33,495 nt of DNA from Alphaproteobacteria bacterium UBA6038 (GCA_002429315.1 DIZC01000091.1:41930-75424); one strand, 5' to 3'; counted from the first letter of the stretch, positions 1 to 8,851 are shown. The notes: a model not told the origin generated them from the sequence alone. Numbers and translations: made by a program.

Positions 1-922
1 GATCCAGGCTGCGTACGACGGGGCGTCGAAGATGAAGCGCCTTGACGCATTACTTGCCTCGGGCGTGGGACGGACGGCGTTTTTGAAAGTCGTGCGGCTC
101 GCCCGCTCCATGACGGTCGGAACAGAGATCGCCGATCTCACGGTATGTGGCGCAGTGCCACCGTACAACGCGATCCTGGGCGGGAAATTGGTTGCGATGC
201 TCGCAACGAGCCCAGAAGTTGTTCTCGAATATAGGCGTCGATATCAATCTCTCCCGAGCATTATTGCGTCCTCAATGGCCGGCCGCGCAATTGTGCGTCC
301 GGCAAATCTCGTTTTTATCGGGACCACGAGCCTCTATGGTGAGCGCCCGAACCAATATGACCGAACATCTTACCCATGTGAAATCGTTGGTGGTCCTAAA
401 GGCGAGACGGTTCGCTATCGGTATCTCACGAGCCCTGAGCGTAGGCGCACATCGGGCGTCGGGACCTTTCAGTTCGGACGCGACACGAAGGCGGCGATTG
501 AAAAGTTCGTGTCGAGTATGACAAACGGTCGCCGGGTGAACAATGTATTCGGCGAAGGCACAAGTCCAAAACTCCGGTCACTCCGCGACGGCCTGAATGC
601 ACTCGGGATCAGTTCGGACGAGATGCTCGAACACGGAATGGAGAAGGTTGTCTATGGCGCACCACTCGTCTCGAACACGGCACGTTACCTGCTCCGGCTA
701 GATGAGACCCCGAGCTACCTATTCTCATTGGAGGAGCCACAGGCGAGCACCGCCAAGATCGCTGAACATTGGTTCGAGCGTTGGGCGTCGACTCGGCTGA
801 GCCGAAGCGAGACCGAAGAAAAGCTGCTCGCGCATACGCTCGTGAGGCCAATTCGGCACGGTGCGCGTGTCATGCTCCCCAGCGACGATCTGGACCAACT
901 CGCGTTTCGCGTCGAAGGCTAG
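1..922 (+). CDS. DUF4338 / Druantia DruA-like protein, 5' end outside window
   Basis: The reading frame is open to the window edge, so the gene is 5'-truncated by the window; the first ATG is at 32. The visible part has the DUF4338 signature: AVPPYNAILGGKLVAMLA, then SPEV, a Y-RRYQ stretch, SxMAGR, and GTTSLYG followed by an NQYDR element. DUF4338 is the family of DruA, a component of the Druantia anti-phage system, but stand-alone DUF4338 genes also occur near mobile elements. No intact DruB, C, D or E partner is visible downstream, where the DNA is a remnant and then a truncated transposase. The family call is from conserved motifs; a functional defence role is inference and doubtful in this damaged context. 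Confidence 0.8.
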   Translation, partial: IQAAYDGASKMKRLDALLASGVGRTAFLKVVRLARSMTVGTEIADLTVCGAVPPYNAILGGKLVAMLATSPEVVLEYRRRYQSLPSIIASSMAGRAIVRPANLVFIGTTSLYGERPNQYDRTSYPCEIVGGPKGETVRYRYLTSPERRRTSGVGTFQFGRDTKAAIEKFVSSMTNGRRVNNVFGEGTSPKLRSLRDGLNALGISSDEMLEHGMEKVVYGAPLVSNTARYLLRLDETPSYLFSLEEPQASTAKIAEHWFERWASTRLSRSETEEKLLAHTLVRPIRHGARVMLPSDDLDQLAFRVEG

Positions 923-925
923 CCG

Positions 926-1209
926 TATCACAAGTCCCGTTTCAGGCCGGATATCGTGCCCGCGCATGTGGATGAAGCGGTTCTCAAGGACGAAGCGCCG
1001 CGCGAGCAACCGACTACCGGCTTGTCGCCGCACGCCTGTTTGCATCGGAAAAGGACATTTGGCGGCAACCAGCAAGCGTCGGATTGGCCCTTCGCGGATT
1101 GAGGCAGCTTCTGTCGGAAGACGACCGCACTGTGGCGGAACACGCTGAGGCAGAGTTGCTGGTGAAGAAGCTCCGTCTGGCGGGGAAGGAGCCCGCTCCA
1201 GCTTTTTGA
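926..1209 (+). pseudogene. Degenerate gene remnant between DruA-like gene and broken IS
   Basis: Two adjoining reading frames look coding. One continues in the phase of the upstream DUF4338 gene after its stop (VPAHVDEAVLKDEAPRE). The other runs from about 1009 to a TGA at 1207-1209 and gives a charged helical-looking stretch containing YRLVAARLFASEKDIW and AEAELLVKKLRLAGKEP. Joining them needs a frame change near 1000. The TGA abuts the point where the IS5-type transposase loses homology, so this may be the 3' end of a gene that once followed the DruA-like gene. I do not recognise the family, and real coding status is uncertain. Confidence 0.3.
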
Positions 1210-1927
1210 GCCAGCCCGAGACGCGGGTCAGTCGCGTGTCGATGAAGAGGCCGTGGCGGTTCTCCATCAGCGCGTGGCCGATGAAGCAGAGCCTGGCTTC
1301 CATGCCCGAGCCCTTGCGGTAGAGCATCGCGTCAGGATCGGTGGCCGAGACATGGGTCTGGTTGCTTCGCTTCTCACCGCGGAAGTCGACCTCTTCGTTG
1401 CGTCCGCCGCTCGCCGGCGGTTCGTTGCCTGCGTCCCCATCCTTTGGCTTGAGGCTCTTCATGCTGGCCCAGGCTTCCACCAATGTGCCATCGACCGAGA
1501 AGTGTTCCGTGGACAGGAGCTGCTTGACCTTGGGCTGCGTCAGGACCGCCGCCATGAACTTGGCGGCGATCTCGCCCTCAAGCAGCCGGTCGCGGTTCTT
1601 CGAGAACACCGAGTGATCCCACACCGCATCGTCGATGCCGAGCCCCACGAACCAGCGGAACAAGAGATCGAACTCCAGCCGCTCCATCAACTGCCGTTCC
1701 GAACGGATCGTATAAAAGGCTTGCAGCAATGAGGCGCGCAGCAACTTCTCGGGCGCAATCGACGGCCGGCCCAGTGGCGCATACAGCGCCGCAAAATCCG
1801 CGCTCAGCTCCGACAGCGCGGCGTTGGCAATCTCGCGGATCGCCCGCAGCGGATGGCTTTTCGGAATCCGCTCCTCCAGATCGACATATGAAAACAGCGA
1901 GCCAGAGCGTTCGTCCGTGCCGCGCAT
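1208..1927 (-). pseudogene. Truncated IS5-family-type transposase
   Basis: Translation from the ATG at 1927 gives the N-terminal part of a common IS5-group transposase: MRGTDERSGSLFSYVDLEER, RPSIAPEKLLRASLLQAF, the SERQLMERLEFDLLFRWFVG block, FSKNRDRLL, EHFSVDGTLVEAWASMKS and ALMENRHGLFIDTRLTRVSG. FSVDGT supplies the first catalytic Asp of the DDE triad. Homology stops abruptly near 1208. The frame stays open to 725 but that tail reads through foreign DNA antisense to the DruA-like gene, so the second Asp and the Glu are missing. The enzyme must be inactive. Confidence 0.85.
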
Positions 1928-1984
1928 CGCTTACTCCCTCGGCGCAACTGCACCGAAGGAATCATCAAACAGCCAAATCTGCTA

Positions 1985-2007
1985 GGGGGTTTTTCAACAG
2001 CCTGCCA
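1985..2007 (-). repeat. Probable surviving terminal inverted repeat of the IS5-type element
   Basis: About 60 bp upstream of the transposase start, the minus strand reads TGGCAGGCTGTTGAAAAACC and continues with C residues. The GGCTGTTGAAAAA signature is typical of ends of this IS group. The opposite end is missing with the transposase 3' half, so the repeat cannot be confirmed by a partner. Confidence 0.5.
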
Positions 2008-2296
2008 GAGCATCTTGGCTCAGGGCAAAACTGCCAAGTTTAGTTTTCAATACCTTCCAAGGATATTGGACGCCATTACCAACACCAATGCGACCCGGTA
2101 CATGCACAAGATATTTGTCGGCTTGGCGCACAAGAATTTGGGTTCGCAACCACAGAACGCTCTCTTCTATTTCTTGAAGGCCGGGCTCCTCCTCGTCAGG
2201 AAAAGCTCCACTTTTTTCGAGAAAACTTCCCTGGGTACGATGTTTTCGCCAAAGCATAAACCTTAACTCGATAGTTTGGCGGGTTCCTTCAAACAT
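1994..2296 (-). CDS. Hypothetical protein, doubtful
   Basis: A 100-codon frame starts at an ATG at 2296 inside the 3' end of the neighbouring IS1-type transposase and runs into the end of the IS5-type element. Residues about 13-55 (LWRKHRTQGSFLEKSGAF and an acidic EEEPGLQEIEES stretch) have reasonable composition. I recognise no family, and the stop lies in the IS terminal repeat, so any gene here was probably cut by the insertion. The stretch may be simply intergenic. Confidence 0.2.
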   Translation of the reverse strand: MFEGTRQTIELRFMLWRKHRTQGSFLEKSGAFPDEEEPGLQEIEESVLWLRTQILVRQADKYLVHVPGRIGVGNGVQYPWKVLKTKLGSFALSQDALAGC

Positions 2297-3230
2297 CTTC
2301 TATGCTGCTTTTTTTGTATGGCCCCCGCTTCGCGACAGGAGCTTCCTGAGCGGCGATCAGCGCGGCCAGATCACTCATATCCATAACACGATTCGCGACG
2401 CCAGCGGCCATTGCAGGCGTCACGCGAAGCGTTTTGTGGATACGGCAGAAGTTGTAGTTGAAGTAGTGCGGAGCAACCGAAAGAGCGTGGTTCTCAAGCT
2501 TTTTCGAGAAGGCGTTTGTGAGGCGAGTAAAGCGACAAATGCTCATACGCATTGTGAGATTTTGCCGCTCGGCAAAGCTAGTCGAAACGTGCTTCGGGTC
2601 AGGGCTGCCCATAATCCGATGCTTGATCGCTCCAAGGCATTCTGGCGGGGAGTAGCGGCGCGTCCCTTCCGGCGCTGGCCCGTACACTTTCACCAACATC
2701 GCGTAATCGACACCCGCGCCAAAGGCATCTTCAATCGCGGCGAGGTATGGCTTGTGACCGTCCGTTGTTATCTGAACGCGATTGCGAAGGCGGTTCTCAA
2801 GATCGCGAATGAAAACCTCTGCGGTGTCTGCCGTCCGGTCACCCACGCGCCATGACGGAACTAATTTTGCGTCCGCATCAATCGCAACCCACGTCCACAC
2901 GTCGCCAGCATCTTCCGGGGCAGATTTCGCCTTTTTGACGTTCGCTTTTTTGCGTAAACGAAACTCCAAATTTCATCGAGCTGAAGGCGCTTGCACCGGA
3001 AGATCACGAAGCACCTTGTCTTGACAATCAGCGCAAACCCGCCCCGCTTCTGCCGCCAGCTTGCAAACCGTGTTGTACGAAATATCAGCCGCGCGGGCCG
3101 TGGCACGAAGGCTCATGCCTTCGACTAAGAGCGTCAGAACCTTCGTGCGACAAAGGGCGGCCCCATTGACATCCTTGCCGTGGCGCCCCGATGATGCGGC
3201 AGCCGTCAATTCTATGCCATTGCGACACAA
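2289..3230 (-). pseudogene. IS1-family transposase in three reading frames
   Basis: The protein is readable only by joining three frames. The first (from 3230) gives an HTH-like N-terminus with LLVEGMSLRATARAADISY and ADCQDKVLRDLP. The second gives CKRLQLDEIWSFVYAKK. The third gives ANVKKAKSAPEDAGDVWTW, then TTDGHKPY and FAERQNLTMRMS, ending at 2289. The likely DDE residues are D of LDEIW, D of TTDGH and E of AERQN. The first frame change is best explained by one extra G (CC at 2996-2997 on the plus strand). The second falls on A AAA AAG (complement of 2945-2951), a canonical -1 slippery heptamer, although loss of one A from an A7 run fits as well. Inverted repeats were not identified. Confidence 0.75.
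2945..2951 (-). other. Slippery heptamer A AAA AAG in IS1-type transposase
   Basis: In the minus-strand frame encoding IWSFVYAKK the codons are GCA AAA AAG. A -1 slip here moves translation into the frame encoding ANVKKAKSAPE, exactly the register needed to continue the transposase. IS1 and several other IS families are known to make transposase by -1 frameshifting. Whether this site works in vivo is inference. Confidence 0.45.
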
Positions 3231-3381
3231 AAGTACGGATTCATCGCTTCCATCACTCCCGGAGGGGGCAATGCAAGGCCTTGAATTTCCGCCTACCCGT
3301 GCGTCCTGGGTGCCCTTCTCCGCTGTTGCTGCAGTAACGAGATCGAATCGGGCCAGAAATTAGGAAATCAAAGATAAGTTT

Positions 3382-4392
3382 ATGAGCAAGATAAACGCAG
3401 TTCTCGCTAGTGCCGTTTTTTTAGTTTCGGGGCTCTGTTGCGTGGGCGGAACGGCGGCTCAAGCCTCTTCAACTCTTGCGACACCAGAGGTCAAACTTAC
3501 AACAGAGGACTTCTCGTGGCTGCGCGGCCGTTTTCCCGACTCCCCGGAGAAGGAACAATTGGAATGGCGCGCGCTCAAAAACTGGTCAGATCAGCAGGTC
3601 GCAAAACGAACAGCAGCAATCGAAAAGGATTTGCAGAAAGTGGGGGTGAGCCAGACTGCCGTTGTTGACCAGCGTCGATACACCGATGATATTTCCGCCT
3701 TGATAGATAACGCCGATGATGCAGCAGGTAATTTCAAGACTTGGAGCGAATTTCAAGCAACTTTTGTTGAAGCTCGCTTTCTGTTTTCTGCGTATTTAGC
3801 CGCATGCAAAGCAGCGGAAGATGTCACGCGTGTGTCCAACGATGCGCCGCTGCGTGACAGGCTTAGAGCCGCTGTGGTTGGAGAACAAGTGTTACGGTCA
3901 GGTCTGCATTGGAAAATCCCGCTCCGCGACACCACCGCGCCCACAGCAGACAAAGTTAGTTTAGTTTTTGATGTTCTGCTGTGGAGCGAAATTTCCCAAC
4001 GCGATCACGAAAACACTCGGTTGATTAAACAAATAATTGCGAACAGCGGTTGGCCTTCGATCAGTTCAGTGGGACAAGACGCGAGCGAAGACGCTTGGCT
4101 TTTGGTTCAACATGCTGATGACGACCCTGTGTTTCAGCTCCAGGTCTTGCGTCTCATCGGCCCATTGATCGCAACGAATGAAGTAGCGCCTCAAAGCTAT
4201 GCGCTACTTTCAGATCGAGTCTCATTGAAGATTAGCGGGACACAACGGTACGGGACCCAGCTTTCATGTGTGGGGGGGCACTACGTGCCAAACGGACTTG
4301 AAGGACCTTCACGCGTAAACGAGCGAAGGAAGGCGCTCGGAATGAAGCCACTTGAACAGTACGAGAAGCAATTCCCTGCAAGCTGCCACTAA
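3382..4392 (+). CDS. Secreted DUF6624-like protein
   Basis: The 336-residue product starts with a clear signal peptide (positive MSKIN, hydrophobic core to about residue 25, AQA cleavage-like site). The C-terminal half matches my recollection of DUF6624: NSGWPSISSVGQDASEDAWLL, then VQHADDDPVFQLQVL, YALLSDRV, and near the end ...GPSRVNERRKALGMKPLEQY. Residues about 60-200 are helical without an obvious domain. The protein is probably periplasmic or exported, and its function is unknown. It is transcribed toward the RiPP transport operon (convergent, 90 bp apart), so it is not evidently part of that operon. Its moderate GC content fits the island. Confidence 0.75.
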   Translation: MSKINAVLASAVFLVSGLCCVGGTAAQASSTLATPEVKLTTEDFSWLRGRFPDSPEKEQLEWRALKNWSDQQVAKRTAAIEKDLQKVGVSQTAVVDQRRYTDDISALIDNADDAAGNFKTWSEFQATFVEARFLFSAYLAACKAAEDVTRVSNDAPLRDRLRAAVVGEQVLRSGLHWKIPLRDTTAPTADKVSLVFDVLLWSEISQRDHENTRLIKQIIANSGWPSISSVGQDASEDAWLLVQHADDDPVFQLQVLRLIGPLIATNEVAPQSYALLSDRVSLKISGTQRYGTQLSCVGGHYVPNGLEGPSRVNERRKALGMKPLEQYEKQFPASCH

Positions 4393-4482
4393 TTGAATTC
4401 CCGAGTTCCGACATATCCCGTAGTTGCGTTCTTCTACTTTGAAGGACGAGCTGTTGAAGTACGATGAACAACCTGCCATCAC

Positions 4483-5286
4483 CTACAAGAATTTCGTCGA
4501 ATCAACGCGCAGTTTGTCGCCTTGCGCTGTGTAGTACCTAATGGCGGCTTCCATATCCATGAACTGACCGCTGAGCGAACGCCTTGATCGTTCGCCCGCA
4601 GCTGTTTCGACCCTCTTGATCGCGTGCATTACACCCGGCTGAAGAATCACAAGGCGGTTTGGCGCTGGAAGCACGAACAGGCCAGGACATGACTGCATTA
4701 GATGTGCGCTAATTTCGACATCTGCACTCATTCCGTATGGCAAAGCCGTTTCTACGTCGCGCATCGGATTCCAATGAAGTCTGCGTGGAATTTCTGTGCA
4801 ATCGGAATCCGCAACAAGCAACTCACCTCCCCAGGATGCGGACCATTCGGGATGACAGTACAAAATAAATCCTGGTACACGTGTCGCTCTATCATCATGC
4901 CAGGAGAGGCCTGTGCCAGTAGGATATATCCAAGGCCGCGCGCCCACGTAATTAGGTTCAGGTCGATACGGATGAAAGAAGTCATCATGATCATGTGGTA
5001 ACTCAGAAAGGCGTGATAAGACCTCGTCGATGACCGTCCCGCTCGGCAAAATTAGTAGTCGGCGCCTACTGCCTTCACAATGCGTTAGCGGCTGAGATCC
5101 GCAGTGTAAGAAATCTCGTCCCGCCAGCGGACGCCCATCCAACAAACGAAAAACACGGTTCCACCGGATGCCGTTGACGAACTCGTAACTCTCGAATTCG
5201 AGAAGAGTAGCGAGTTGGTCAAACAATTCATCCGGAAGAAAATTGTCGATTATTACCGCGCGCTCGTCTTTGAAATTGACTTTCAC
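4483..5286 (-). CDS. 2-oxoglutarate/Fe(II)-dependent oxygenase in RiPP operon
   Basis: This 267-residue protein has the 2OG-Fe(II) dioxygenase pattern. LSWHDD provides the HxD iron ligands (about residues 129-131), GVMHAIKRV the distal His (about 218), and RRSLSGQF the Arg that binds the 2OG carboxylate. It resembles the prolyl-4-hydroxylase-like group. The start is GTG at 5286, which overlaps the stop of the transporter gene by 4 nt (GTGA) and is preceded by GAGG inside that gene, so translation is coupled. Enzymes of this class hydroxylate amino-acid side chains. Being last in the transporter operon and opposite the precursor peptide, it is inferred to modify the peptide. The substrate residue is unknown, and a housekeeping role cannot be excluded. 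Confidence 0.8.
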   Translation of the reverse strand: MKVNFKDERAVIIDNFLPDELFDQLATLLEFESYEFVNGIRWNRVFRLLDGRPLAGRDFLHCGSQPLTHCEGSRRRLLILPSGTVIDEVLSRLSELPHDHDDFFHPYRPEPNYVGARPWIYPTGTGLSWHDDRATRVPGFILYCHPEWSASWGGELLVADSDCTEIPRRLHWNPMRDVETALPYGMSADVEISAHLMQSCPGLFVLPAPNRLVILQPGVMHAIKRVETAAGERSRRSLSGQFMDMEAAIRYYTAQGDKLRVDSTKFL

Positions 5287-7454
5287 CGTGTAACCTCGTT
5301 GGAGTTGGTCAGCACTCTATCATCAACGGTCTCGCTGCGATTTTGCCAAACTTCGGGCGCTCGCTCCCATACTACGCCGGCCGCTACCTCAAATAGACGC
5401 GATGCCTCCCTTAGAAGTAGGGGACGGTGTGCGACCACGATGCGCGTTATTGGCAATATTCGCAGTTTCTCAACGATCAACCGCTCTGTTTTCTCATCGA
5501 GATTCGCCGTACCCTCATCCAAAAACAATATTTTTGGATTCCGATAGAGGGCTCGCGCCAACAGGACACGTTGCTTCTGCCCTCCAGAAAGAGCAGAACC
5601 CATGTCCCCAACGAGAGACATATAGCGCATTGGCATCCGCTCTATATCTTTATCAATTAGGGCTATTTCTGCCGCAGTCACCACTCGTGCCATGTCCGTC
5701 GCTGGATCGAAGCACGCTATGTTGCTAGCTATCGTTCCGCTAAAAAGCCGGTCATCCTGCATAACAGCGCCCATTTGAGTGCGCCAAGCACGCCAATCCT
5801 GCGGTGAGGGCGGCCTTCCGTCGAGGAGGACCTCGCCGCTCGTCGGCTTGTAGAGACCAAGCAGTATCTTGAGTAATGTCGTTTTTCCTCCGCCGGACGG
5901 GCCAGTTATCGCTGCAAAGTCGCCTGCCTTAAGTCTCAAGTTGATGTTCTTCAGAATAAACGGACCGGTCATTGCGTATTGGAAGCTCACATTCCGTAAC
6001 TCTATCGAACCATCAAATTGTCGCATTCCAGCCGACGGATCGTCCTCTTCAACCGGAGTATTTACGATGTCGGATATCCGTGAAAGATGCAGGCCCAGAA
6101 GAGCAAACTTTACTAGCTGTCCCGAAAGGGACATTGCTCTGTCCGCGAACATCTGCCGAAACGACATAAATGCGACGAGCATCCCGATCGAGAACCCACT
6201 GCCGAGCAAGATCATTTCACCCGCGATCCACACGATGAGAACGATTTGAAGGGCTAAAACGCTTTCCTGAGCAAATGTTGTTATCGTTTGAACGTTCGCG
6301 GACCGCGTCGTCGCGTTCAATGATCGCACGTACAAATTCCGCCACGTACCCTCGCGATCAGCCTCAACTCCTAAGAGCTTAATGATCGTAGCGGACCGTA
6401 TCGACTCCATCAGATAGGTTTGCTCCGTGCCCCTCGCGATCATCTGTTCTTCAGAGCGGGCTCTTAGGAACGCAAAGGATGCCATCGATATTGCGGCGCT
6501 TATTCCAATTCCTCCTATTACGATCAGCGCTAAGACGGGCGAATAGAAAAACAGCAAAAGCGAAAGCCCTATTGACATCGCTCCGTCTAACACTGCTGCT
6601 GCCACGCCTTGCATCAAGGCTTCTTGAATGGCGCTTGTCGAGCCTAAGCGGGAGAGGATGTCGCCGATGTTTCGCTTTTCAAAAAATTCCACCGGAAGCC
6701 GAAGTAGGTGGCGCAATAAATTGCCGACAAGCTGAAAACCGAGAAGATTCCCCAATATAGTCAGCGTCCAACTTCTCAACGCGTTGGTTGCGGCCTGAAT
6801 GACGAAAATCAACCCAAATGCAAGGCACAATATGGGCAGTAGACGAGCATCTGCTTTTCCGACTGCCTCGTCGATAACAAGCTGAATCTGAAACGGCGCG
6901 ACAAATGCGAGCATTTGGAGCGTCGCCGTTAGCCCAAGCACCTGGATCACGGCTACAGGGATACCACGCGAGGCAGACCAGAGCTGGTTTATGCGGAAAG
7001 TAGCTCGGCCTCGCTTTACTTGAAAACCAACCGCAGGTGAAAGCTCAAGGGCGACGCCGGTAAAATGCTTTGAAAATTCCTCGCGCGCCAATGAGCGGCG
7101 ACCGACAGCTGGGTCATGAATAATAGCGCGACCGGATTTCGTTATCTGTTTCAGCACCACGTAATGGATCATGTTCCAATGGAGAATTGCGGGTGTCTGA
7201 AGCCGTCTTATTTGATCAAGATCGATGCGAACTGCGCGCGAGGAGAGTCCGATCTCATCCGCAACGTGTACAAGACTGCGCAGTGAAGCGCCGGTTATCG
7301 AGAATGGAAATCGCTGACGCATTTCGTTCAAATCAGTCTCATATCCATAGTGGCAGGCGATCATGCTTAGACAGGCTAATCCGCATTCACCGGCTTCGAC
7401 CGACGTGTAGATCGGAAGGCGGTGACGCTGGAAAAGCTCTTGTCTGAGGTTCAA
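5283..7454 (-). CDS. Peptidase-containing ABC transporter (C39 bacteriocin type)
   Basis: The 723-residue protein has three parts. Residues 1-135 are a C39 peptidase domain with catalytic Cys24 in GECGLAC, His97 in NMIHYVVL and Asp114 in IHDP. Residues about 160-450 are a six-helix exporter domain. The rest is an ATPase with Walker A GPSGGGKT, signature LSGGQKQR and Walker B ILFLDEGTANLD. Such transporters cleave leaders after Gly-Gly and export the core. The position six residues before the Cys, normally the oxyanion-hole Gln (QxEAAEC), is Ser18. The likely start is TTG at 7454, 6 nt after the adaptor stop, with AAGG upstream. The only visible Gly-Gly substrate is the divergent precursor at 8903-9076. 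Confidence 0.92.
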   Translation of the reverse strand: MNLRQELFQRHRLPIYTSVEAGECGLACLSMIACHYGYETDLNEMRQRFPFSITGASLRSLVHVADEIGLSSRAVRIDLDQIRRLQTPAILHWNMIHYVVLKQITKSGRAIIHDPAVGRRSLAREEFSKHFTGVALELSPAVGFQVKRGRATFRINQLWSASRGIPVAVIQVLGLTATLQMLAFVAPFQIQLVIDEAVGKADARLLPILCLAFGLIFVIQAATNALRSWTLTILGNLLGFQLVGNLLRHLLRLPVEFFEKRNIGDILSRLGSTSAIQEALMQGVAAAVLDGAMSIGLSLLLFFYSPVLALIVIGGIGISAAISMASFAFLRARSEEQMIARGTEQTYLMESIRSATIIKLLGVEADREGTWRNLYVRSLNATTRSANVQTITTFAQESVLALQIVLIVWIAGEMILLGSGFSIGMLVAFMSFRQMFADRAMSLSGQLVKFALLGLHLSRISDIVNTPVEEDDPSAGMRQFDGSIELRNVSFQYAMTGPFILKNINLRLKAGDFAAITGPSGGGKTTLLKILLGLYKPTSGEVLLDGRPPSPQDWRAWRTQMGAVMQDDRLFSGTIASNIACFDPATDMARVVTAAEIALIDKDIERMPMRYMSLVGDMGSALSGGQKQRVLLARALYRNPKILFLDEGTANLDEKTERLIVEKLRILPITRIVVAHRPLLLREASRLFEVAAGVVWERAPEVWQNRSETVDDRVLTNSNEVTR

Positions 7455-7460
7455 CTGGCT

Positions 7461-8717
7461 CTACCTTCTCGACGCCGCGTATACCGGATCAAACAGCCAT
7501 TCAGCGAATGTCTGTTGGGACGTGATGATGTCGGCTGTCAGCAGCATTCCAGGCTGAAGTGGGATTTTTTTGCCGTAAGCACTTACGAATTGGCGGTCTA
7601 TTGCCACTCGTGCCCTGAAAACGGGCTGGTCGAGTCGTAGGCCGGGCGTATTAATTTGGTTGGGACTTATCACTGTTCCTGACACGGAAACGACGGTCCC
7701 ACGGCCTGTTCCATACACCTGATAGGGAAACGCGGCATACATCAACTGCACGCCATCGCCAATTTTGATCAAGCCGATTGATCGCGATGGAATATAGAGT
7801 TCCGCCAATAACTTTGATCTTGGTGGAAGGATGATCGCAACCTGACTTTCCGGGGCGAGTACCTGTCCGTCAATCGCATTAAGTACCGCAACTTGCCCAG
7901 AGACGGGTGCCACGATCAATTCCAAGCGCTTAGTCGAGTTATTTACATCCTCTTGAGACAGTGTTGCTCTGGCTTGAGCAGCTTGGGCTTCCGCACTCGC
8001 AATTTCGGAAGGTATGCCCAAGAGCTCAGTTTCCATTTCATTCGACTGCCGCGAGATATCGATTGCAGCGCTCTTTGCTTGAGAGGCTTCCTGAGCAGCT
8101 GTGAGCGCTGCTGCACGGAAATTATCAAATTCCCTCTTGGAGAGATCGCCTGCTTCAAGCACCGGGCGCGCTCTTTCCACGGCGTCCTCCGCAAGCTTTT
8201 GCCGCTCCGCCGTCAGCGCTACGCGTGTGTTCGCTTGAGATTGTTCGTCTTGCAAAACGGCAAGATTTTTTTGCAGTGTGCGCTTCCTTTCGATCAATTT
8301 TTGCTTGGATATCCGCGCCATGTTCTCGGAAGCATCTAGCTGGATAGCAATCTGTTGCGCTAGGAGGTCACCCGCATCGCCACCCTTTATATGTATAGTT
8401 TGGCGAAGGGCGGCTATGGGTTCGCCAGCAGAAACTCTTTGGCCCTCTTTCACGTAGATTTTCGTGACCCTTCCACCCGCTATCGCCGTCGCTTGGATAA
8501 GGCCGTCCGACGGAGCAACCCAGCCGGAGACATTTTCTTTAGAAGAATAAGTTGCCGTGGAGGCAAACGTTAGCCCCAATAGGACGCAACCAATGGCGAG
8601 GCTCGTAAGAAATCTCGAGGAGAGAGGCGTAAAAAGCACCACTTCTCCGTCGAGCCTTCTTTGGGCGTGGTCCAGCGCTTCAGGACGATAAAGACCAAAT
8701 GGATCAAGCACGTTCAT
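7461..8717 (-). CDS. HlyD-family periplasmic adaptor for peptide export
   Basis: The 418-residue membrane-fusion protein has a short cytoplasmic N-terminus, one membrane helix at about residues 36-57 and a biotinyl/lipoyl-like half-motif (GGRVTKIYVKEGQRVSAGEPI). A long alpha-helical hairpin follows (about 125-260), then the second half-motif (VAPVSGQVAVLNAIDGQVL) and a beta-barrel C-terminus. This is the CvaA/HlyD architecture that links an inner-membrane ABC exporter to an outer-membrane channel. It is first in the operon, with 6 nt before the C39 transporter. No TolC-like channel is in the window, so a channel encoded elsewhere is presumably used. The ATG at 8717 overlaps the stop of a possible 13-codon leader ORF. 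Confidence 0.92.
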   Translation of the reverse strand: MNVLDPFGLYRPEALDHAQRRLDGEVVLFTPLSSRFLTSLAIGCVLLGLTFASTATYSSKENVSGWVAPSDGLIQATAIAGGRVTKIYVKEGQRVSAGEPIAALRQTIHIKGGDAGDLLAQQIAIQLDASENMARISKQKLIERKRTLQKNLAVLQDEQSQANTRVALTAERQKLAEDAVERARPVLEAGDLSKREFDNFRAAALTAAQEASQAKSAAIDISRQSNEMETELLGIPSEIASAEAQAAQARATLSQEDVNNSTKRLELIVAPVSGQVAVLNAIDGQVLAPESQVAIILPPRSKLLAELYIPSRSIGLIKIGDGVQLMYAAFPYQVYGTGRGTVVSVSGTVISPNQINTPGLRLDQPVFRARVAIDRQFVSAYGKKIPLQPGMLLTADIITSQQTFAEWLFDPVYAASRR

Positions 8718-8755
8718 CGATAAATACCTAGTGCGTCAGCCCCCTGGCAAAGCAT
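8714..8755 (-). CDS. Possible 13-codon leader ORF coupled to the adaptor gene
   Basis: On the minus strand, GGAGGA is followed 3 nt later by ATG and 13 codons (MLCQGADALGIYR). The TGA overlaps the adaptor ATG as ATGA. The good Shine-Dalgarno sequence and the coupling suggest a translated leader, but so short a frame can occur by chance, and the SD-to-ATG distance is short. Confidence 0.25.
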   Translation of the reverse strand: MLCQGADALGIYR

Positions 8756-8823
8756 TGTTCCTCCGCTCCCAGGTAAGCATGAGAGTCCACAGCTGAAGCA
8801 AGCCTACCCGCGGGCTAATCATC

Positions 8824-8851
8824 TTGACAAGTGTTTGTGGCACTGTAACTC
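8824..8851 (+). promoter_or_regulatory. Candidate promoter for the graspetide precursor operon
   Basis: A perfect TTGACA (-35) at 8824-8829 is followed after 16 nt by TAACTC (8846-8851), a weak -10. It lies about 50 bp upstream of the precursor start, in the 185-bp region divergent from the exporter operon. The assignment is by consensus only. Confidence 0.4.

Noticed and set aside
725..1207. Open continuation of the transposase frame on the minus strand
   Set aside because: Similarity to transposases ends near 1208; the rest is antisense to the DUF4338 gene and a remnant, so it is read-through, not IS sequence.
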